Of a stretch of 37,386 nt of DNA, positions 35,729 to 37,386 are shown piece after piece; the first letter of the stretch is position 1, and each line of letters starts with the position of its first letter. Source of the stretch: DAOTTX01 sp034437515 (GTDB lineage: Bacteria; Chloroflexota; Anaerolineae; Aggregatilineales; Phototrophicaceae); assembly GCA_034437515.1 (NCBI GenBank), contig DAOTTX010000309.1, positions 1 through 37,386 on the forward strand, written 5' to 3'. The notes under the pieces were generated by a model. The model did no database searches. It was given only the letters and a program-made list of their open reading frames with translations, and was not told where the DNA came from. The translations under genes and the position numbers were made by a program.

Positions 35729-37228
35729 ATGAACCAACCCCAACTCAACGTCACGCTCGACCGTGACGCGGAAGAGCCGATCTACAAACAACTCATCCGC
35801 ACCATCCGTATGCGAATCGAAAGCGGCACCCTCACCGCCGGGATGCGCTTACCCGCCAGCCGCGACCTCGCCCAACAACTCGGTATCAGCCGCATCAGTG
35901 TGGTCAACGCCTATTCCGAACTGCGTGCGGAAGGCTACCTGAGCGCACACGCCGGGCGGGGGACGTTCGTCGCAAAGAACAACACCAACACCGAACAACC
36001 CGCGCAGACCGTCAACGACGTGAACACCACCACAGAGAACACCGCGCCGGATCACTCTCTGCGCGATATGATGCGTATGGGGCGCAAATCCGGTGTGATT
36101 AGCTTCAGCCAGGCCACCCCGCCGATGGAGTTCTTCCCGATGCAAAATCTACGTGAGGCGATCAACACCGTGCTTGACCGGGACGGCTCTCGTGCGTTGA
36201 ATTACGAAGTGCCAGAAGGCTACGGGCCGCTGCGTGCTGCTGTGCGTGATTACGTCAGCGCGTTGGGCATCCGGTGCAGCCCTAGCAACGTCTTGATTAC
36301 CGGCGGCACACAACAGGCGCTTGATCTGGTGATTCAGGCGCTGCTCTCCGAAGGCGACACGCTGGTCACGGAAAACCCGACTTACATCGGTATGTTGGAT
36401 ATTGCACGGGCGCGGCGCGTCCAGTTGCACGGCATCCCCACCGATGAGGAGGGCATCCGTTTGGATCACTTAGAAAATTATCTGATCGACAACAACCCCC
36501 GGCTGATCTATGTCATGCCGACCTTCCAGAACCCGACCGGGCATGTGATGCCGCTGCACCGCCGCCGCCAACTCATCAACCTCGCCAACGAGCATGGCGT
36601 ACCCGTGCTCGAAGATGCGGTCTATCACGAGTTCCGTTTCGAGGACGAGCCGGTACCGCCGCTCAAAGCGTTAGACGAGAAAGGCATCGTCATCCACGCC
36701 AGCGGCTTCACCAAGATGCTGCTACCGGGGATGCGTATCGGCTACCTCATCACCACCAGCGGACATTATCAGCGGTTGGTGCGCGTCAAACAGGCCGCCG
36801 ACATTTCGACCTCGGCACTCAACCAGCGCGTCATCCACATGATGTTGGAGCGCGGTGTGCTGGCCGGGCAGATCGAACGGAACAACCGCGAACTCCAGCG
36901 GCGACGGGATGCCGCCCTCGCCGCCGCCGAAACGTACTTCCCGCCCGGCACCCGCTGGAACGTCCCGGTCGGCGGGTTGTGCATCTGGGCAGAACTGCCA
37001 CATAATGGGCCTACCGCTGCTGAACTTTATGTCTCTGCCGTTCAGCAAGGCGTAGCGTATGCGATTGGCAACGTGTTTTACACCAATGGTGACGGGAACT
37101 ATCGCATCCGGGTGAATTATGGCTCACACCCACCGGAGCGCATCGAAGAAGGCTTTAAGCGCCTCGGAAGGGCCTGGCGTGAACTCGCCTGTGACTACGC
37201 CGAGATGGAAAAGTCACCGCTATTATAA
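35729..37228 (+). CDS. MocR-family transcriptional regulator (GntR wHTH fused to aminotransferase fold)
   Basis: A 499-residue regulator. The N-terminal GntR winged helix (about 10-83) contains PIYKQLIRTIRMRI, then LPASRDLAQQLGISRISVV and GYLSAHAGRGTFV. A polar, Asn/Thr-rich linker (about 84-112) leads to a fold-type I aminotransferase domain (113-490) with NPTYIG, MPTFQNPTG and the PLP-binding Lys329 in ASGFTKMLLPGMR. Family members such as PdxR, GabR and TauR sense PLP or an amino acid. Which gene it controls is not evident; PLP-biosynthesis genes are not adjacent. It could also act as a genuine aminotransferase. Start ATG 35729 follows GCAGG. Confidence 0.92.
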   Translation: MNQPQLNVTLDRDAEEPIYKQLIRTIRMRIESGTLTAGMRLPASRDLAQQLGISRISVVNAYSELRAEGYLSAHAGRGTFVAKNNTNTEQPAQTVNDVNTTTENTAPDHSLRDMMRMGRKSGVISFSQATPPMEFFPMQNLREAINTVLDRDGSRALNYEVPEGYGPLRAAVRDYVSALGIRCSPSNVLITGGTQQALDLVIQALLSEGDTLVTENPTYIGMLDIARARRVQLHGIPTDEEGIRLDHLENYLIDNNPRLIYVMPTFQNPTGHVMPLHRRRQLINLANEHGVPVLEDAVYHEFRFEDEPVPPLKALDEKGIVIHASGFTKMLLPGMRIGYLITTSGHYQRLVRVKQAADISTSALNQRVIHMMLERGVLAGQIERNNRELQRRRDAALAAAETYFPPGTRWNVPVGGLCIWAELPHNGPTAAELYVSAVQQGVAYAIGNVFYTNGDGNYRIRVNYGSHPPERIEEGFKRLGRAWRELACDYAEMEKSPLL

Positions 37229-37299
37229 ATCAAGTACAAAATTACTCATTCTAACGTTTTTGGTGGAAATGTGGAATTTACCCTTGCCCTCACCCTAAA

Positions 37300-37378
37300 T
37301 CCCTCTCCCGACCGCCGCTTCGCGGCTAGGAGAGGGACTTTTCTCCCCTTCTCCCAGCGTAGCGTTCGGGAGAAGGGG
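37300..37378. repeat. C/G-rich nested-hairpin intergenic repeat, copy 3
   Basis: Outer stem TCCCTCTCC (37300-37308)/GGAGAGGGA (37329-37337) encloses GCCGC-TTC-GCGGC (37314-37326) and is followed by CTTTTC. A second hairpin has an 11-bp stem CCCCTTCTCCC (37345-37355)/GGGAGAAGGGG (37368-37378). It begins 71 bases after the MocR gene and runs to the window edge; the first hairpin with its T run could terminate that transcript. Confidence 0.7.
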
Positions 37379-37386
37379 CTGGGGGA

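Overview
The window is a 37.4-kb stretch of bacterial chromosome with moderately high GC and dense gene packing. It holds about 24 protein genes, no rRNA, no convincing tRNA and no CRISPR array. The gene content suggests a Chloroflexota (Anaerolineae-like) bacterium. The pointers are secreted SH3/CARDB proteins with Thr-Pro linkers, a very large membrane multi-GAF histidine kinase, a carbohydrate ABC importer with an enlarged MalF-type permease, a DhnA-type class I aldolase, and several C/G-rich nested-hairpin intergenic repeats. This placement is inferred from protein style only; no marker gene proves it.

Layout. (1) 1-4.1 kb: on the minus strand a secreted gluzincin-type metalloprotease overlaps a SulP anion transporter by 4 nt; a plus-strand BON-domain protein follows. 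(2) 4.1-5.9 kb: a minus-strand run of a membrane-anchored endonuclease/exonuclease/phosphatase-fold protein, a previously uncalled 45-residue membrane ORF, and lspA. (3) 6-9.3 kb: a secreted SH3/CARDB protein, a flavin-reductase-like protein, and fbaB with its own promoter, a structured leader and a terminator. (4) 9.6-13.8 kb: a complete carbohydrate ABC importer operon without its ATPase (binding protein, then MalF-type, then MalG-type permease). It has a clear TTGACA promoter, an adjacent 8-bp-arm inverted repeat, an attenuator-like hairpin after the binding-protein gene and a terminator after the last gene. (5) 14.2-17.7 kb: a CYP51-like cytochrome P450 and an SDR oxidoreductase 5 nt apart, then a HEAT-type repeat protein. 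(6) 17.7-22.5 kb: a gamma-glutamyltransferase-family enzyme, a lone HK97-type phage portal protein, and a CARDB membrane protein. (7) 22.6-28.8 kb: a tri-GAF/PAS histidine kinase diverging from clpC. (8) 29-32.4 kb: a GH4 glycosidase, a PP2C phosphatase and a WD40 protein. (9) 32.6-35.6 kb: a Cys/Met-metabolism PLP enzyme with RidA as a two-gene operon, then a 73-residue membrane protein with a P-loop ATPase. (10) 35.7-37.2 kb: a MocR-type GntR/aminotransferase regulator.

Functional links. The RidA/PLP pair fits formation and detoxification of reactive enamines. The sugar importer, GH4 enzyme and aldolase fit import, hydrolysis and glycolytic use of oligosaccharides, although they are separate transcription units. 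The P450/SDR pair fits a two-step oxidation of a lipid or terpenoid. Most of the window is ordinary metabolic and regulatory sequence. The items most worth a second look are a pair of related intergenic elements (28944-29035 and 32490-32560), the orphan portal gene, the small ORF upstream of lspA, the three-way-junction leader of fbaB, the importer operator, and the P-loop ATPase with its small membrane neighbour. I did not find convincing evidence of a wholly new multi-gene system.
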